A stretch of 64,000 bases of DNA from assembly GCA_013298145.1 (NCBI GenBank), contig JAAFJO010000001.1, forward strand, positions 434,001 through 498,000, read 5' to 3'. The translations under genes and the position numbers were made by a program. Below, in pieces: positions 28,092 to 37,078 of this stretch. The stretch's first letter is position 1; each line of letters begins with the position of its first letter. The DNA comes from Betaproteobacteria bacterium (GTDB lineage: Bacteria > Pseudomonadota > Gammaproteobacteria > Burkholderiales > Casimicrobiaceae). Under the pieces are notes generated by a model, which searched no databases, was not told the origin of the DNA, and saw only the letters and a list, made by a program, of their open reading frames with translations.

Positions 28092-28901
28092 ATGTGTCGA
28101 CTCCTCGCCTACTCCGGCGAACCAATTTTTCTCGAAGAATTGATCTGTAAACCGCAGCATTCGCTGGTGCGGCAATCCATGCGAGCCGATGAGGCAAAGG
28201 TGACCACCAACGGCGATGGCTTTGGTATCGGCTGGTACACCGGCATCGAAGGCCGCACCGAGCCCGGTGTGTATCGCGAAGTCACACCTGCGTGGTCGGA
28301 CGAAAACCTGCTCGCGCTTTGCAGCGCCGTGCGCTCGCCGCTTTTTTTCGCGCATGTGCGCGCCACCACCGGCACGGCAGTGGCTCGCCAAAACTGCCAT
28401 CCGTTTCGCTACGGAAAATACCTGTTTATTCATAACGGCCAAATCGGCGGCTATGAAAAAGTACGCCGCCAGCTCGAGGCCGCACTGCCCGATGAGCACT
28501 ACGCCTCAAGAAAAGGCGCTACCGATTCGGAATTAATGTTTTTGCTCGTTGTCGCCCAATTAGCCAAGGGGTTAACGCCGGTAGCTGCTATCGAATCGAT
28601 GCTTGCAACCGTGCAAGACGCAATGGAAGAAAAAAGCGTGAGCACACCGCTTCGCTTCGCGGCCGCGCTCTCTGAGGGCGAACACATTTACGCCGTGCGT
28701 TACTCAACCGACGAAAAACCGCCCACGCTGTATATCAATCGTTGCAACGACGGAACCATCGTCGCCTCCGAGCCACTGCAAGATCGCAAAAGCCCGCAAT
28801 GCCCGGAATGGACAGCCGTTGCGCCGAATTCGGCCGTGATCGTGAAGGGCGGGAACGTGACGACACACCGCCTTCAGTTGCGCGAAAGCGCTCTGGCTTA
28901 A
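28092..28901 (+). CDS. Class II glutamine amidotransferase (YafJ/EgtC-like)
   Basis: The 269-residue protein starts MCRLLAYSG; the cysteine exposed after removal of Met1 is the N-terminal nucleophile of this Ntn-hydrolase family. The glutamine-binding pattern is visible in GDGFGIGWYT, FAHVRATTGTAV, NCHPFRYGKYLFIHNGQIGG and GATDSELMF. It should release ammonia from glutamine or a gamma-glutamyl amide; relatives include EgtC of ergothioneine synthesis, but no other egt gene is here. It lies alone, downstream of a repeat cluster and 43 bp before a membrane protein gene. Confidence 0.9.
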   Translation: MCRLLAYSGEPIFLEELICKPQHSLVRQSMRADEAKVTTNGDGFGIGWYTGIEGRTEPGVYREVTPAWSDENLLALCSAVRSPLFFAHVRATTGTAVARQNCHPFRYGKYLFIHNGQIGGYEKVRRQLEAALPDEHYASRKGATDSELMFLLVVAQLAKGLTPVAAIESMLATVQDAMEEKSVSTPLRFAAALSEGEHIYAVRYSTDEKPPTLYINRCNDGTIVASEPLQDRKSPQCPEWTAVAPNSAVIVKGGNVTTHRLQLRESALA

Positions 28902-28944
28902 CGCAACACGCGATTGATTCACCCTTGCTCGACGTGAAGATCCA

Positions 28945-29514
28945 TTGAGTCGCACACACCGCACCTCATCGGACACGGTCGCGCTTTTCCGCCGCAAGTG
29001 GACTGCGCTGATTACCTTGCCGGTGGCCGCGTTCTTGATGGTGAGCGCACTTAGTTCGGTGGTTTGGTTAAGGCCACTTCTCGGTGACACATTGGGCGTC
29101 GTGATCTGGGTGATTTCAGCGCTTGCGGCCGTCGGCATTGCGTTTGCGTTTATCAAATCTGCGCTGAGCGCCTTTAACGAAACGAAGCCCGCGCTGGTGG
29201 TTGATTCTCGCGGCATCGCTGATCGCTTCCACTACAAAGCGTTTATTCCGTGGTCCAATATCAAGAGCGCATCGCTGGACTTTGGCGATGGCGACCACCT
29301 GACGATCAAGCTGAAAGATGGTGCGCGTTTTCTAGACGGAACGATCGTCAAGCGCACCTTGTGGCGTCGGCTATCCCACGTCTTCAGCGGCGGTGATCTC
29401 AGCATTCCGCTGTCAACGATTAAGTACGATCACCAAACGTTGCGCCGCGCTTTGAATACGAATTTGGATCGATCAAAGCAAGCAGCGCAATCGGCGGAAA
29501 TCAACCCGGGTTAG
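28945..29514 (+). CDS. STM3941-type membrane protein
   Basis: The 189-residue product has two N-terminal hydrophobic helices (ALITLPVAAFLMVSALSSVVWL and VVIWVISALAAVGIAFAFI) and a soluble PH-like part: PALVVDSRGIADRFHYKAFIPWSNIKSA followed by IPLSTIKYDHQTLRRAL. This matches the STM3941 family of unknown function. The start is probably the TTG at 28945. It follows the amidotransferase by 43 bp and may be cotranscribed. Confidence 0.75.
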   Translation: MSRTHRTSSDTVALFRRKWTALITLPVAAFLMVSALSSVVWLRPLLGDTLGVVIWVISALAAVGIAFAFIKSALSAFNETKPALVVDSRGIADRFHYKAFIPWSNIKSASLDFGDGDHLTIKLKDGARFLDGTIVKRTLWRRLSHVFSGGDLSIPLSTIKYDHQTLRRALNTNLDRSKQAAQSAEINPG

Positions 29515-29569
29515 CAAGACATCGCGGTTGATTTACCGACAAGTTCTAAGCCGTTGGATGTGGCGCTCG

Positions 29570-29914
29570 CTACGTAAATAGCGCCGCGACCTCATCCACG
29601 CCCACCGCAATTTGCTGCGCTCTCGTCACTATGGGGCGTTTAATGGTGCTCGGACTTTCGAGCATCACGCGCACAGCTGCGTCAGCATCGACAACGCCCG
29701 CTTTCGTTGACTCGTCAAGCCCGCGCCAGGTGGTGCCTTTGCGATTCAATACAACATCGCGACCTTTTGCTTTGACCCAGCGACGTAGCTCGGCTTCGGG
29801 CACGCCCAGCTTTTTGTAGTCGTGAAATTCGTAGGCGATACCGCGCTCGTCGAGCATCGCACGCGCTTTCTTTACGCTGTCGCAATTGGGAATGCCGTAA
29901 ACGATGGTTTTCAT
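29570..29914 (-). CDS. ArsC/Spx-family thioredoxin-fold protein (YffB-like)
   Basis: This 114-residue protein has the ArsC/Spx family thioredoxin-like fold: MKTIVYGIPNCDSVKKARAML with a single active-type cysteine at residue 10, then AYEFHDYKKLGVPEAELRRW, and SPSTIKRPIVTR with the conserved K-R-P-I. It resembles YffB/Spx-like proteins more than arsenate reductase proper, so an arsenate role is not implied. The frame continues upstream to 29983 over a repeat, but the ATG at 29914 gives the family N-terminus. It is the last gene of the minus-strand phn cluster. Confidence 0.88.
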   Translation of the reverse strand: MKTIVYGIPNCDSVKKARAMLDERGIAYEFHDYKKLGVPEAELRRWVKAKGRDVVLNRKGTTWRGLDESTKAGVVDADAAVRVMLESPSTIKRPIVTRAQQIAVGVDEVAALFT

Positions 29915-29947
29915 CGACAAATTGTAGGCGCGAGGCCTACGCGCTGT

Positions 29948-30036
29948 TTCCCTCACCCGGCGCTTCGCGTCGACCTCTCCCACTGGGAGAGGGGAAAAGC
30001 GCGGTTGATCCCGGCCTTCGCCGGGACGCGCCTACA
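29948..30036. repeat. Palindromic repeats, CCCTCACCC...GGGAGAGGGG and TTGTAGGCGC families
   Basis: TTCCCTCACCCGGCGCTTCGC to GGGAGAGGGG is a further copy of the repeat found in mnmG and the LysE-type gene; it is flanked by GTAGGCGC and GCGCCTAC, the inverted pair also seen at 27872-27936. The unit lies between the ArsC-like gene and phnE. Confidence 0.7.
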
Positions 30037-30042
30037 AAATGA

Positions 30043-30849
30043 CTAGATCACCCGCTTGCGAATTTGCATCACGGCGATTTCAATCAAGATCACCACCACA
30101 AAAATGGTGACCAAAATCAGCGCCACACGATCCCATTGCAAGAGATCGATCGCCGCATTGAGCGCAACGCCGATGCCGCCTGCGCCGACGAGCCCAAGAA
30201 TCGCGGATTCGCGCACGTTGATGTCCCAGCGGAAGAGGGCGACCGACCAAAACGTGGGCTTTACTTGCGGCCAGTAGCCCATCACGATTTGCTGCATGCG
30301 CGTGGCGCCTGCCGCTTGCAGCGCTTCGATGGAGCCTTTGTTCGATTCCTCGACACCTTCGGAAAACATCTTGCCGATGAAGCCAATCGAGTGGAAGGCA
30401 ATCGCGAGTGCGCCTGCGAGCGGGCCAGGCCCGAACATCGCGACGAAAAAGAGCGCCCATAGCAGCGTGGAAATAGAGCGCGTAGCGACGAGCACGAAGC
30501 GCGCGATGTGATTGACCCACGGAAAGGGTGTGGCGTTACGTGCTGCCAAGAATCCTACCGGAACGCCCATGCAGAGTCCGAGGATCGTCGCCATCGCGGC
30601 GATATGAAGCGTTTCGACCAGCGCGGGCCATACGTTGGGCCAGAAATTCGCCCAATCGATCGGCCACATCCTAGCGCCCATATCAAGCACTTGCTCAGGG
30701 GCGTCGTACAAAAACTCCGGAATGATTTGGATCGTTTTGAGCGCCCAAGCAACGGCGGCCACCATGCCTAAATACACAGCGAACCGCGCCAAGCGTTGCG
30801 CGGGCGTGAAGCGAATCCATTGGTTGAGTTCGGTGGTGGCGGAGGTCAT
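30043..30849 (-). CDS. phnE: Phosphonate-type ABC transporter permease, distal copy
   Basis: The 268-residue inner-membrane permease has the PhnE pattern: WPALVETLHIAAMATILGLCMGVPVGFLAARN, then SISTLLWALFFVAMFG, and the EAA loop IEALQAAGATRMQQIVMGYWPQ, ending ESAILGLVGAGGIGVALNAAI. It should form the channel with the second phnE product, energised by PhnC, for phosphonate, phosphite or phosphate ester import. Between it and the upstream phnE lie about 175 bp of repeats. Two phnE genes are common in this family. Confidence 0.9.
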   Translation of the reverse strand: MTSATTELNQWIRFTPAQRLARFAVYLGMVAAVAWALKTIQIIPEFLYDAPEQVLDMGARMWPIDWANFWPNVWPALVETLHIAAMATILGLCMGVPVGFLAARNATPFPWVNHIARFVLVATRSISTLLWALFFVAMFGPGPLAGALAIAFHSIGFIGKMFSEGVEESNKGSIEALQAAGATRMQQIVMGYWPQVKPTFWSVALFRWDINVRESAILGLVGAGGIGVALNAAIDLLQWDRVALILVTIFVVVILIEIAVMQIRKRVI

Positions 30850-30865
30850 CGAGCCCCCCGAATTT

Positions 30866-31010
30866 TCGACGCAGATTTACGCTGATTTAACGCAGATGAA
30901 CGCAGATTATGTGATTGCACTACGCAGAAACTACTGGAAAGGCCGGAAAGAAAATCTGTGTAAATCCGCGTGAAATCCGCGTTAATCTGCGTCAAAGAAA
31001 ATTTGTTAAG
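30866..31010. repeat. Palindromic repeat, CGCAGATTTACGCTGATT family
   Basis: CGACGCAGATTTACGCTGATTT and AATCTGCGTCAAAG at the ends are inverted, with several further AACGCAGAT / ATCTGCGT units between. It is the same family as at 451-555 and 27826-28044 and lies between the two phnE genes. Confidence 0.75.
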
Positions 31011-31024
31011 GCGAGGCGAGATGT

Positions 31025-31819
31025 TCATCGAAACACCCGCTTCACGTAAATCTGAATCACTTCGCCGAGCATGACGAGCGCGATGATCGCGATGCTGATG
31101 CCCGCCACGAAATCGTAGTCGTAGCGTTGAAACGCAGAGAAAAGCGTGCCGCCGATGCCGCCTGCGCCCACGACGCCGACAATCGTTGAATGGCGCAAAT
31201 TCGAATCGGTTTCGTAGGCCACGAAACCGATAAAGCGATTCATCACCTGCGGCACTACGCCGAAAATGATCGTGTTCATGAACGATGCGCCCGTGGCGCG
31301 AATCGCCTCGATTTGCTTCTTGCTGATCTCTTCGATCGCCTCGGCGAGCAGCTTGCCGACGAAGCCCACGCTTGCGACGGTTAACGCAATCACGCCTGCC
31401 ATCGCGCCAAAGCCCACCGCTTTCACGGCGATGATGGCAACGATGACCGGGTGAAACGTGCGACACAAAATGATGATGATCCGCGCGGGCCAAGTGATAA
31501 ACGCGGGCATCAGATTGCGCGCTGAGAGAACAGATAAGGGAATCGCGATCAAGGTCCCGAACAATGAGGCCAAGAACGCGATTTGAAGCGATTCCAATAA
31601 ACCCGGAATCAAGTCGCTCTTCGTGAAGTTCGGCGGGAAAAAGCCCGCGAGGAACTTCGCGCCATAGCCCACGCCCCGCTCAATGCGCTCCCACGACAAC
31701 CCGAGCGTCGCAGCGGCATAAATCACGTAAACGATCAGTAGCGCATAGCCCAACCGCGTCCAAATTGAGGGACGGAAGAAATCGGCGCGGGTGACCATCG
31801 AGGTTTCGACGTTAGTCAT
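31025..31819 (-). CDS. phnE: Phosphonate-type ABC transporter permease, proximal copy
   Basis: The 264-residue permease has about six helices, PGLLESLQIAFLASLFGTLIAIPLSVLSARNLMP, a transmission loop IEAIRATGASFMNTIIFGVVPQ that should contact PhnC, and HSTIVGVVGAGGIGGTLFSAF near the C-terminus. It is a paralogue of the distal phnE. It lies 156 bp after phnC, which includes a palindromic repeat at 31824-31935. Confidence 0.91.
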   Translation of the reverse strand: MTNVETSMVTRADFFRPSIWTRLGYALLIVYVIYAAATLGLSWERIERGVGYGAKFLAGFFPPNFTKSDLIPGLLESLQIAFLASLFGTLIAIPLSVLSARNLMPAFITWPARIIIILCRTFHPVIVAIIAVKAVGFGAMAGVIALTVASVGFVGKLLAEAIEEISKKQIEAIRATGASFMNTIIFGVVPQVMNRFIGFVAYETDSNLRHSTIVGVVGAGGIGGTLFSAFQRYDYDFVAGISIAIIALVMLGEVIQIYVKRVFR

Positions 31820-31823
31820 TTTT

Positions 31824-31935
31824 TGTCATCCCCGCGAAGGCGGGGACCCAGGCCGAGAAAATTGCGGAACTGTAATTACGATCTTCAATACGCGTTGCCC
31901 TGTCTGGGTCCCCGCCTCCGCGGGGATGACAGCAA
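31824..31935. repeat. Inverted repeat, GTCATCCCCGCGAAGGCGGG family
   Basis: Left arm TGTCATCCCCGCGAAGGCGG and right arm ending CGGGGATGACA face each other across about 70 bases, in the gap between phnC and phnE. It is the third copy of the family in the window (others at 4612-4712 and 12355-12488). Confidence 0.78.
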
Positions 31936-31975
31936 ATGGTGAGACGGGTAGACAATCGGGAAGAGCGCAGGGCAA

Positions 31976-32734
31976 TCACGTCGCCAACCAATCCTCTCCG
32001 CCGTAAATCTTCTGCAACATCTCTTGCGTCAATCCATCGGGCGCGCCGTCGTAAACCACGTGCCCGCCGCTCATGCCAATGATGCGCTCGGCGAAGCGTT
32101 GCGCAAGCTGCACTTGATGAATATTGATGACGACCGGCACGTTGTTTTCGCGGGCGAGATCGCGCATCAGCTCCATGATTTCGACGGAAGTTTTCGGGTC
32201 GAGCGACGAGGTCGGCTCATCGGCCAGCAATAGCCCCGGCGATTGCATCACCGCGCGACAAATGCCAACGCGTTGGCGCTGACCACCGGAGAGCTCATCA
32301 GCGCGACGGTTGGCAAAGTCGGCAAGGCCGACGCGCTGCAGCAACCCAAATGCACGCTGAATATCCGCATCCGAAAACTTGCGACGAAACGCTTGCCACG
32401 CGCTCACATAGCCCAAGCGCCCCGAGAGCAAGTTCTCCATCACGGTTAGCCGCTCGACCAGGTTGTATTCCTGAAACACCATGCCGATGCGCCGACGCGC
32501 GGCGCGCAACTCGCCGCCAGCGAGTTTGGCGAGATCCTTCCCTTCGAAAAGAATCTCGCCGCTGGTCGGATCAATCAGCCGATTGATGCAGCGAATGAGC
32601 GTCGATTTTCCGGTGCCAGACGGCCCGATGATCGCGGTGATGCCCGTGCCGCCGATATCGAGCGTGATGTCGCGCAACACCGGTTTGCCGGGGACATATT
32701 CTTTTGTGAGGTGGTGAATCGAAAGCGTACTCAT
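31976..32734 (-). CDS. phnC: Phosphonate-type ABC transporter ATP-binding protein
   Basis: The 252-residue ATPase has Walker [11 protein letters not shown]-loop [16 protein letters not shown] signature [15 protein letters not shown], Walker B LLLADEP and the switch histidine in [12 protein letters not shown], the PhnC pattern. It energises uptake through the two phnE products with the PhnD binding protein encoded at 35925-36932. phnD is not adjacent: a dehydrogenase-Bug-LysR cassette stands between them. A terminator at 32801-32824 separates phnC from the Bug gene, so phnC probably has its own promoter in 32735-32800. Confidence 0.94.
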   Translation of the reverse strand: MSTLSIHHLTKEYVPGKPVLRDITLDIGGTGITAIIGPSGTGKSTLIRCINRLIDPTSGEILFEGKDLAKLAGGELRAARRRIGMVFQEYNLVERLTVMENLLSGRLGYVSAWQAFRRKFSDADIQRAFGLLQRVGLADFANRRADELSGGQRQRVGICRAVMQSPGLLLADEPTSSLDPKTSVEIMELMRDLARENNVPVVINIHQVQLAQRFAERIIGMSGGHVVYDGAPDGLTQEMLQKIYGGEDWLAT

Positions 32735-32800
32735 ATCGTCATCACGAAGTTTAGTGAAGTTTCGGCGTCAGCGACATGTGAGAGACAAATCTCGAGAATG

Positions 32801-32824
32801 AAAAAAGCGGCCGAAGCCGCTTTT
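32801..32824 (-). terminator. Terminator after the Bug receptor gene
   Basis: AAAAGCGGC-CGAA-GCCGCTTTT is a perfect stem-loop with A and T runs; it lies 27 bp beyond the Bug stop in the minus direction and therefore ends that transcription unit before phnC. Confidence 0.85.
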
Positions 32825-32850
32825 CGAATCAGCACAGTAACGCTCTGCGA

Positions 32851-33831
32851 TCAGTCAATAGATACCTTGGCATCCTTCACGAGTTTCGCGAAGCGCTCGG
32901 TATCGTCTTTAATGAGTTGAGCCATTTGCGCTGGCGAACTGCCTACGGTTTCTGCGCCAATTTCCTCCATTTTCTTTTTGAAAGCGGGAGCAGCAACTAT
33001 CTTTGTGATTTCTCGACTCACGCGGTCAACAATCGCCGATGGCGTGCCGATAGGCGCAAGTACGCCAAACCACGTGCCGAGATTGAAGCCCTTCAGCCCT
33101 GCCTCGTCGAGTGTGGGCACGTCGGGGAGCGCGGGAGAGCGCTTTGCCGTCGTAACTGCAAGCGCCCGCAATTTGCCTGCGCGAATGTGAGGCAACACGG
33201 GCGTGATGGTGTCGAACGACATATTGATCTGCCCGCCCAATAAATCAGTAGCAAGTGGACCGCTGCCCTTGTACGGCACGTGAACCATCGAAACGCCTGC
33301 CATGCCTTCAAATTGCGCACCAATCAAATGTTGCGCGGTGCCGCTTCCGTTTGATCCGTAAGTGAGTTTTCCCGGTTGCGCCTTCGCGAGTGCGACCAAT
33401 TCGGCAACGCTTTTTGCGGCAACACCAGGATTCACAACGACCACGTTTGGCACCATCGCGACGACTCCTACGGGCATGAGATCCTTCTGGAAATCGTAGG
33501 GGAGCTTTTTGTACACACTGGTCGCGATCGTGTGGTGAACCGCCCCCATCAAAAACGTGTAACCATCGGCTTTGGCTTTGGCCACGAAGTCCGCACCAAT
33601 CGTGGCGCCGGCACCAGGTTTACTCTCTACCACCACCGGTTGCCCCAGTACGGCGGAAAGCTCCTGCCCGACCGCACGCGCCAGCACGTCAGTCGTGCCG
33701 CCGGGCGGGAAGGGCACCACCAGCGTGATGGGTTTTGCGGGCCACGTTTGTGCAGCCGCGACAGATTGTGCGAAGAATGCGAGCGCGACGCCTGCGCGAG
33801 ACAACGCGCGGCGTGAAAGCAGGTTGAACAT
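32851..33831 (-). CDS. Bug/TctC-family periplasmic substrate-binding protein
   Basis: The 326-residue receptor has a Sec signal (MFNLLSRRALSRAGVALAFF, cut near AAAQT) and the tripartite tricarboxylate receptor pattern: WPAKPITLVVPFPPGGTTDVLAR and KLTYGSNGSGTAQHL. Bug proteins bind carboxylates or amino acids in the periplasm, some serving signalling rather than transport. No TctA/TctB membrane partners are here. It follows the dehydrogenase gene by 13 bp, so both probably serve one organic acid, perhaps tartrate or malate. The ORF extends back to 33858, but MFNLLSRR at 33831 begins the signal peptide. Confidence 0.92.
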   Translation of the reverse strand: MFNLLSRRALSRAGVALAFFAQSVAAAQTWPAKPITLVVPFPPGGTTDVLARAVGQELSAVLGQPVVVESKPGAGATIGADFVAKAKADGYTFLMGAVHHTIATSVYKKLPYDFQKDLMPVGVVAMVPNVVVVNPGVAAKSVAELVALAKAQPGKLTYGSNGSGTAQHLIGAQFEGMAGVSMVHVPYKGSGPLATDLLGGQINMSFDTITPVLPHIRAGKLRALAVTTAKRSPALPDVPTLDEAGLKGFNLGTWFGVLAPIGTPSAIVDRVSREITKIVAAPAFKKKMEEIGAETVGSSPAQMAQLIKDDTERFAKLVKDAKVSID

Positions 33832-33844
33832 CACGTATCCTTTT

Positions 33845-34918
33845 TCAAAATGACTCATTCAGGGAGTTACAGATCGCATCTGTCACCTGCGCGGTTGTGG
33901 CGGTGCCACCCAAATCGCGGGTGTGAAGCGCGCGGTTGCCGGTCATCGTCTCAATGGCGCTCATTAGGCGCGCTGCCGCCAGGGGTTCGCCCAAATGGTC
34001 GAGCATCATCACCGATGACCAGAAAGTGCCCGTGGGGTTTGCAAGCCCTTTGCCCATGATGTCAAACGCGGAGCCATGAATAGGTTCGAACATCGACGGA
34101 AAACGACGCTCTGGATCGATATTCCCCGTTGGTGCGATACCCAAACTGCCAGCGAGCGCGGCGGCAAGGTCGCTCAGAATATCCGCATGCAAATTGGTAG
34201 CGACAATCGTGTCAAGCGTTGCAGGTCGGTTCACCATTCGCGCGGTAGCAGCGTCGACTAATTCCTTGTCCCAGTGCACATCGGGAAACTCCTTTGAAAT
34301 TTCAACCGCGATTTCATCCCACATCACCATCGCGTGACGTTGTGCATTGCTCTTGGTAATCACGGTGAGCCGTTTTCGCGGGCGAGACTGCGCCAAACGA
34401 AACGCGTAGCGCATGATCCGCTCGACGCCGATGCGCGTCATCATCGAAACATCGGTGGCAACCTCGATCGCGTGCCCCTTGTGTACTCTGCCCCCCACGC
34501 CCGAATACTCGCCTTCCGAGTTTTCGCGAACAATGACCCAGTCCAAGTCTTTGGCGGCGCTTCGCTTTAGAGGCGCATCGATCCCAGCAAGAATGCGCGT
34601 TGGACGCACGTTGGCATATTGATCGAAGCCTTGACAGATCTTGAGCCGCAACCCCCACAGCGTAATGTGATCTGGGATGTGCGGATCACCTGCCGAACCA
34701 AACAGAATCGCGTCTTTATCGCGTAGTCGATCCAATCCATCCTCCGGCATCATCACGCCGTGAGCGCGGTAGTAATCGCCGCTCCACTCGAAGTTTTCGA
34801 ACTCAAACTCAAAGCTCCCCATTGACTTGGCGAGTGCGCGGAGCACAGTTGCGCCTGCGGGGATGACTTCCTGACCGATTCCGTCGCCAGGGATTGTTGC
34901 GATTCGATATCGTTTCAT
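33845..34918 (-). CDS. Tartrate dehydrogenase/decarboxylase or D-malate dehydrogenase family enzyme
   Basis: The 357-residue NAD-dependent beta-decarboxylating dehydrogenase resembles TtuC/DmlA: RIATIPGDGIGQEVIPAG, LFGSAGDPHIPDH, IVRENSEGEYSGVGGRVHKG, and FEPIHGSAFDIMGKGLANPTG with the nucleotide-binding residues. The family oxidises and decarboxylates D-malate, tartrate or 3-isopropylmalate; the H-K-G-H following GGR favours the TtuC/DmlA branch over LeuB. With the divergent LysR regulator and the Bug receptor it forms a three-gene organic-acid cassette. The stop lies 13 bp before the Bug start. Confidence 0.88.
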   Translation of the reverse strand: MKRYRIATIPGDGIGQEVIPAGATVLRALAKSMGSFEFEFENFEWSGDYYRAHGVMMPEDGLDRLRDKDAILFGSAGDPHIPDHITLWGLRLKICQGFDQYANVRPTRILAGIDAPLKRSAAKDLDWVIVRENSEGEYSGVGGRVHKGHAIEVATDVSMMTRIGVERIMRYAFRLAQSRPRKRLTVITKSNAQRHAMVMWDEIAVEISKEFPDVHWDKELVDAATARMVNRPATLDTIVATNLHADILSDLAAALAGSLGIAPTGNIDPERRFPSMFEPIHGSAFDIMGKGLANPTGTFWSSVMMLDHLGEPLAAARLMSAIETMTGNRALHTRDLGGTATTAQVTDAICNSLNESF

Positions 34919-35013
34919 TACATAAAGTCTTGATTAGAAGGCCGCAACTGTAGATCGAAATTTGTTTGCAATAATCAATTGCTATTTAATCTTTTCTTAA
35001 CTAATAGTTAACA

Positions 35014-35916
35014 ATGAATTCGCGTGTTTCGCTTCCAGATCTGAGTTTTTTCGTAACGCTCAGTCGCGCTGGGAGCTTGAGCGCCGCCGGACGAGAGCTT
35101 CAGCTTTCAACAGCAGCCGTGAGTAAACGACTCGCACAAATGGAGTCACGCCTCGGTGTTGCTTTGCTCATACGCACTACACGCCGCATGGGTCTCACCG
35201 TCGAAGGAGAGCTACTCCTCACCCACGCAAAGCAGTGGCTGAGTGAACTCGATGATTTGGAGCGCTTGATCGGCCAGGCAAAACACGATCCGAGCGGTTT
35301 GCTTCGCGTAAACGCAACGCTTGGCTTCGGACGAAATCACATCGGCCCGATCATTTCGCGCTTTGCGCGCAAGTACCCCGAGATCGAAGTTCAGCTTTCG
35401 TTATCGGTGGATCCGCCTTCGATTGGTGATGATCTATTTGATGTGTGCATCAGGTTTGGCGCACCGCCAGACACGCGCTGCATCGCGCGACAACTTGCGG
35501 TAAATCAGCGCGTGCTCTGCGCCTCGCCACACTACCTTGCACAGCATGGAATTCCGAAAACGCCGCTCGAGCTATCGCGACATCGGTTCATCGGCATCCG
35601 ACAAGGAAGCGACACGTTTGGCGCGATTCGACTACGGCGTTCGCGAGGCACCAAGAGCGAACTCGTGAAAACCCATTCGCCGATGACCACCAATGATGGC
35701 GGTGTTGCCGTGCAGTGGGCGCTCGATGGTCATGGCGTTTTATTGCGCGCGCAATGGGATGTACAGAAGTACCTTGATAGCGGGCGTTTGGTGCAGCTAC
35801 TAGGCGGCTACCTCATGCCCGATGCTGATATCTATGCGGTCATCCCGGCGCATCACCGCACGACCGTACGGGTGCGCAGGTTTGTTGAGTTTGTAGCGCA
35901 AGCGCTACGTCCCTGA
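35014..35916 (+). CDS. LysR-family transcriptional regulator of the dehydrogenase-Bug cassette
   Basis: The 300-residue regulator begins with a winged helix (LPDLSFFVTLSRAGSLSAAGRELQLSTAAVSKRLAQMESRLGVALLIRTTRRMGLTVEG pattern, seen at residues 7 to about 66) and has the periplasmic-binding-like effector domain. It is divergent from the dehydrogenase gene with 95 bp between, the arrangement expected for a regulator of that operon; the AT-rich gap holds its likely binding site. Its stop lies 8 bp before the convergent phnD stop. Confidence 0.9.
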   Translation: MNSRVSLPDLSFFVTLSRAGSLSAAGRELQLSTAAVSKRLAQMESRLGVALLIRTTRRMGLTVEGELLLTHAKQWLSELDDLERLIGQAKHDPSGLLRVNATLGFGRNHIGPIISRFARKYPEIEVQLSLSVDPPSIGDDLFDVCIRFGAPPDTRCIARQLAVNQRVLCASPHYLAQHGIPKTPLELSRHRFIGIRQGSDTFGAIRLRRSRGTKSELVKTHSPMTTNDGGVAVQWALDGHGVLLRAQWDVQKYLDSGRLVQLLGGYLMPDADIYAVIPAHHRTTVRVRRFVEFVAQALRP

Positions 35917-35924
35917 ACGTAACG

Positions 35925-36932
35925 CTACTTCTTTTTCGCTGCGGCTTCGCGCTCAGCTTCCTTCTGATACGCGGCTTTTCCGAACGATTCACCGCCAGCC
36001 GCCGCCACTTCGCGCACCGGTGCCCAGGTGGTTTTGTAGTTGATCGGGAAGAAGCGATCCGCGCCGTCGAAGGCTTTTTTCATCTCGTCATTGAAGCGGT
36101 AGTCGTAGAAACACGAAAGCACTTTGTCGGCGAGTTTCGGATCGAGATCGTGTGCGTGCGCAAAGCTCGAGGTCGGGAATTTCTTGCTCCGATAGACGAT
36201 GCGGAAATCGCTATCTTTCACTTGCCCGCGCCGTACCATGCGCTCATACACATCGCTTGCAACCGGCGCTGCGTCGTAGTCGCCCTTCAATACGCCGAGC
36301 ACAGATTGGTCATGTTTACCGGAATAAACAACGGTGTAATCTTTCTCCGGCGTGACACCCTCTTTCGGGAAAAGCGCGCGCGGCGCCATGTTGCCGCTGT
36401 TGGAGGAAGGCGAGGTGTGTGCGACTTTTTTGCCCTTCAAATCGGCAATAGTGCGAATCGGGCCGGTGGCTTTTGTGATCACAATCAGGTTGTAGCCCTG
36501 AAAATCCTTTTCAAACCCCTTCACCGCGAATGGTACTGCGCCGGCAACGTTCACGGCAAACGCCGTGGGTCCGGTTGAAAATCCTGCCACATGCAAACGC
36601 CCGGAGCGCATCGCTTCGATTTCAGCCGCGTTCGATTGCACCTGGAAGAACACGACCTTCTTATCGGTGCACTTTGCCAAATGGGCGGTAAACGGCGCAA
36701 AGATTTTTTCGTATACGGCGGGATCCTCAACCGGCGTGTACGCCCAGACCAGTGTCGACGGGTTTTTCCATTTCTTCGGGTCTTTCGGCAGATCGGCGAC
36801 CAAATCACCGTTCTCGTCACAGTAATTGGTGTCGAGCTCGCCTCGGTTTTTGCACGCCGATTGTGCTGTTGCGGATTGCGCGGCGAATACCGCGAACAGC
36901 GCAACACCTAGCACTCCAGTCAATTTCCTCAT
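35925..36932 (-). CDS. phnD: Phosphonate/phosphite-type ABC transporter periplasmic binding protein
   Basis: The 335-residue protein starts with a signal peptide (MRKLTGVLGVALFAVFAAQS) and matches the PhnD/PtxB family: VWAYTPVEDPAVYEKIFAPF, FSTGPTAFAVNVAGAVPFAV, the DLKGKKVAHTSPSSNSGN loop and VYSGKHDQSVLGVLKGDYDAAPVAS. It binds phosphonate, phosphite or phosphate esters in the periplasm for PhnC and the two PhnE proteins. The start at 36932 follows AAGGAG. The C-terminus is lysine and alanine rich. It is split from the rest of the operon by the dehydrogenase-Bug-LysR cassette. Confidence 0.9.
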   Translation of the reverse strand: MRKLTGVLGVALFAVFAAQSATAQSACKNRGELDTNYCDENGDLVADLPKDPKKWKNPSTLVWAYTPVEDPAVYEKIFAPFTAHLAKCTDKKVVFFQVQSNAAEIEAMRSGRLHVAGFSTGPTAFAVNVAGAVPFAVKGFEKDFQGYNLIVITKATGPIRTIADLKGKKVAHTSPSSNSGNMAPRALFPKEGVTPEKDYTVVYSGKHDQSVLGVLKGDYDAAPVASDVYERMVRRGQVKDSDFRIVYRSKKFPTSSFAHAHDLDPKLADKVLSCFYDYRFNDEMKKAFDGADRFFPINYKTTWAPVREVAAAGGESFGKAAYQKEAEREAAAKKK

Positions 36933-37078
36933 GGTCACTCCTTGCGTGATGATTTTGTACGCGCGCATCGCATCGCTCGCGTGCCCGACCGTTTTCCAGA
37001 GTATAGGGAAGTCGCGATCAAGCCCCATTCGTACAATGCCGCAAACGGATTCTCAGCTGCATTGCGGCATTGCACAAC

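Noticed and set aside
29570..29914. A true arsenate reductase
   Set aside because: Only the ArsC/Spx fold is supported; the KRP and single-Cys pattern is closer to YffB/Spx, and no ars genes are nearby.
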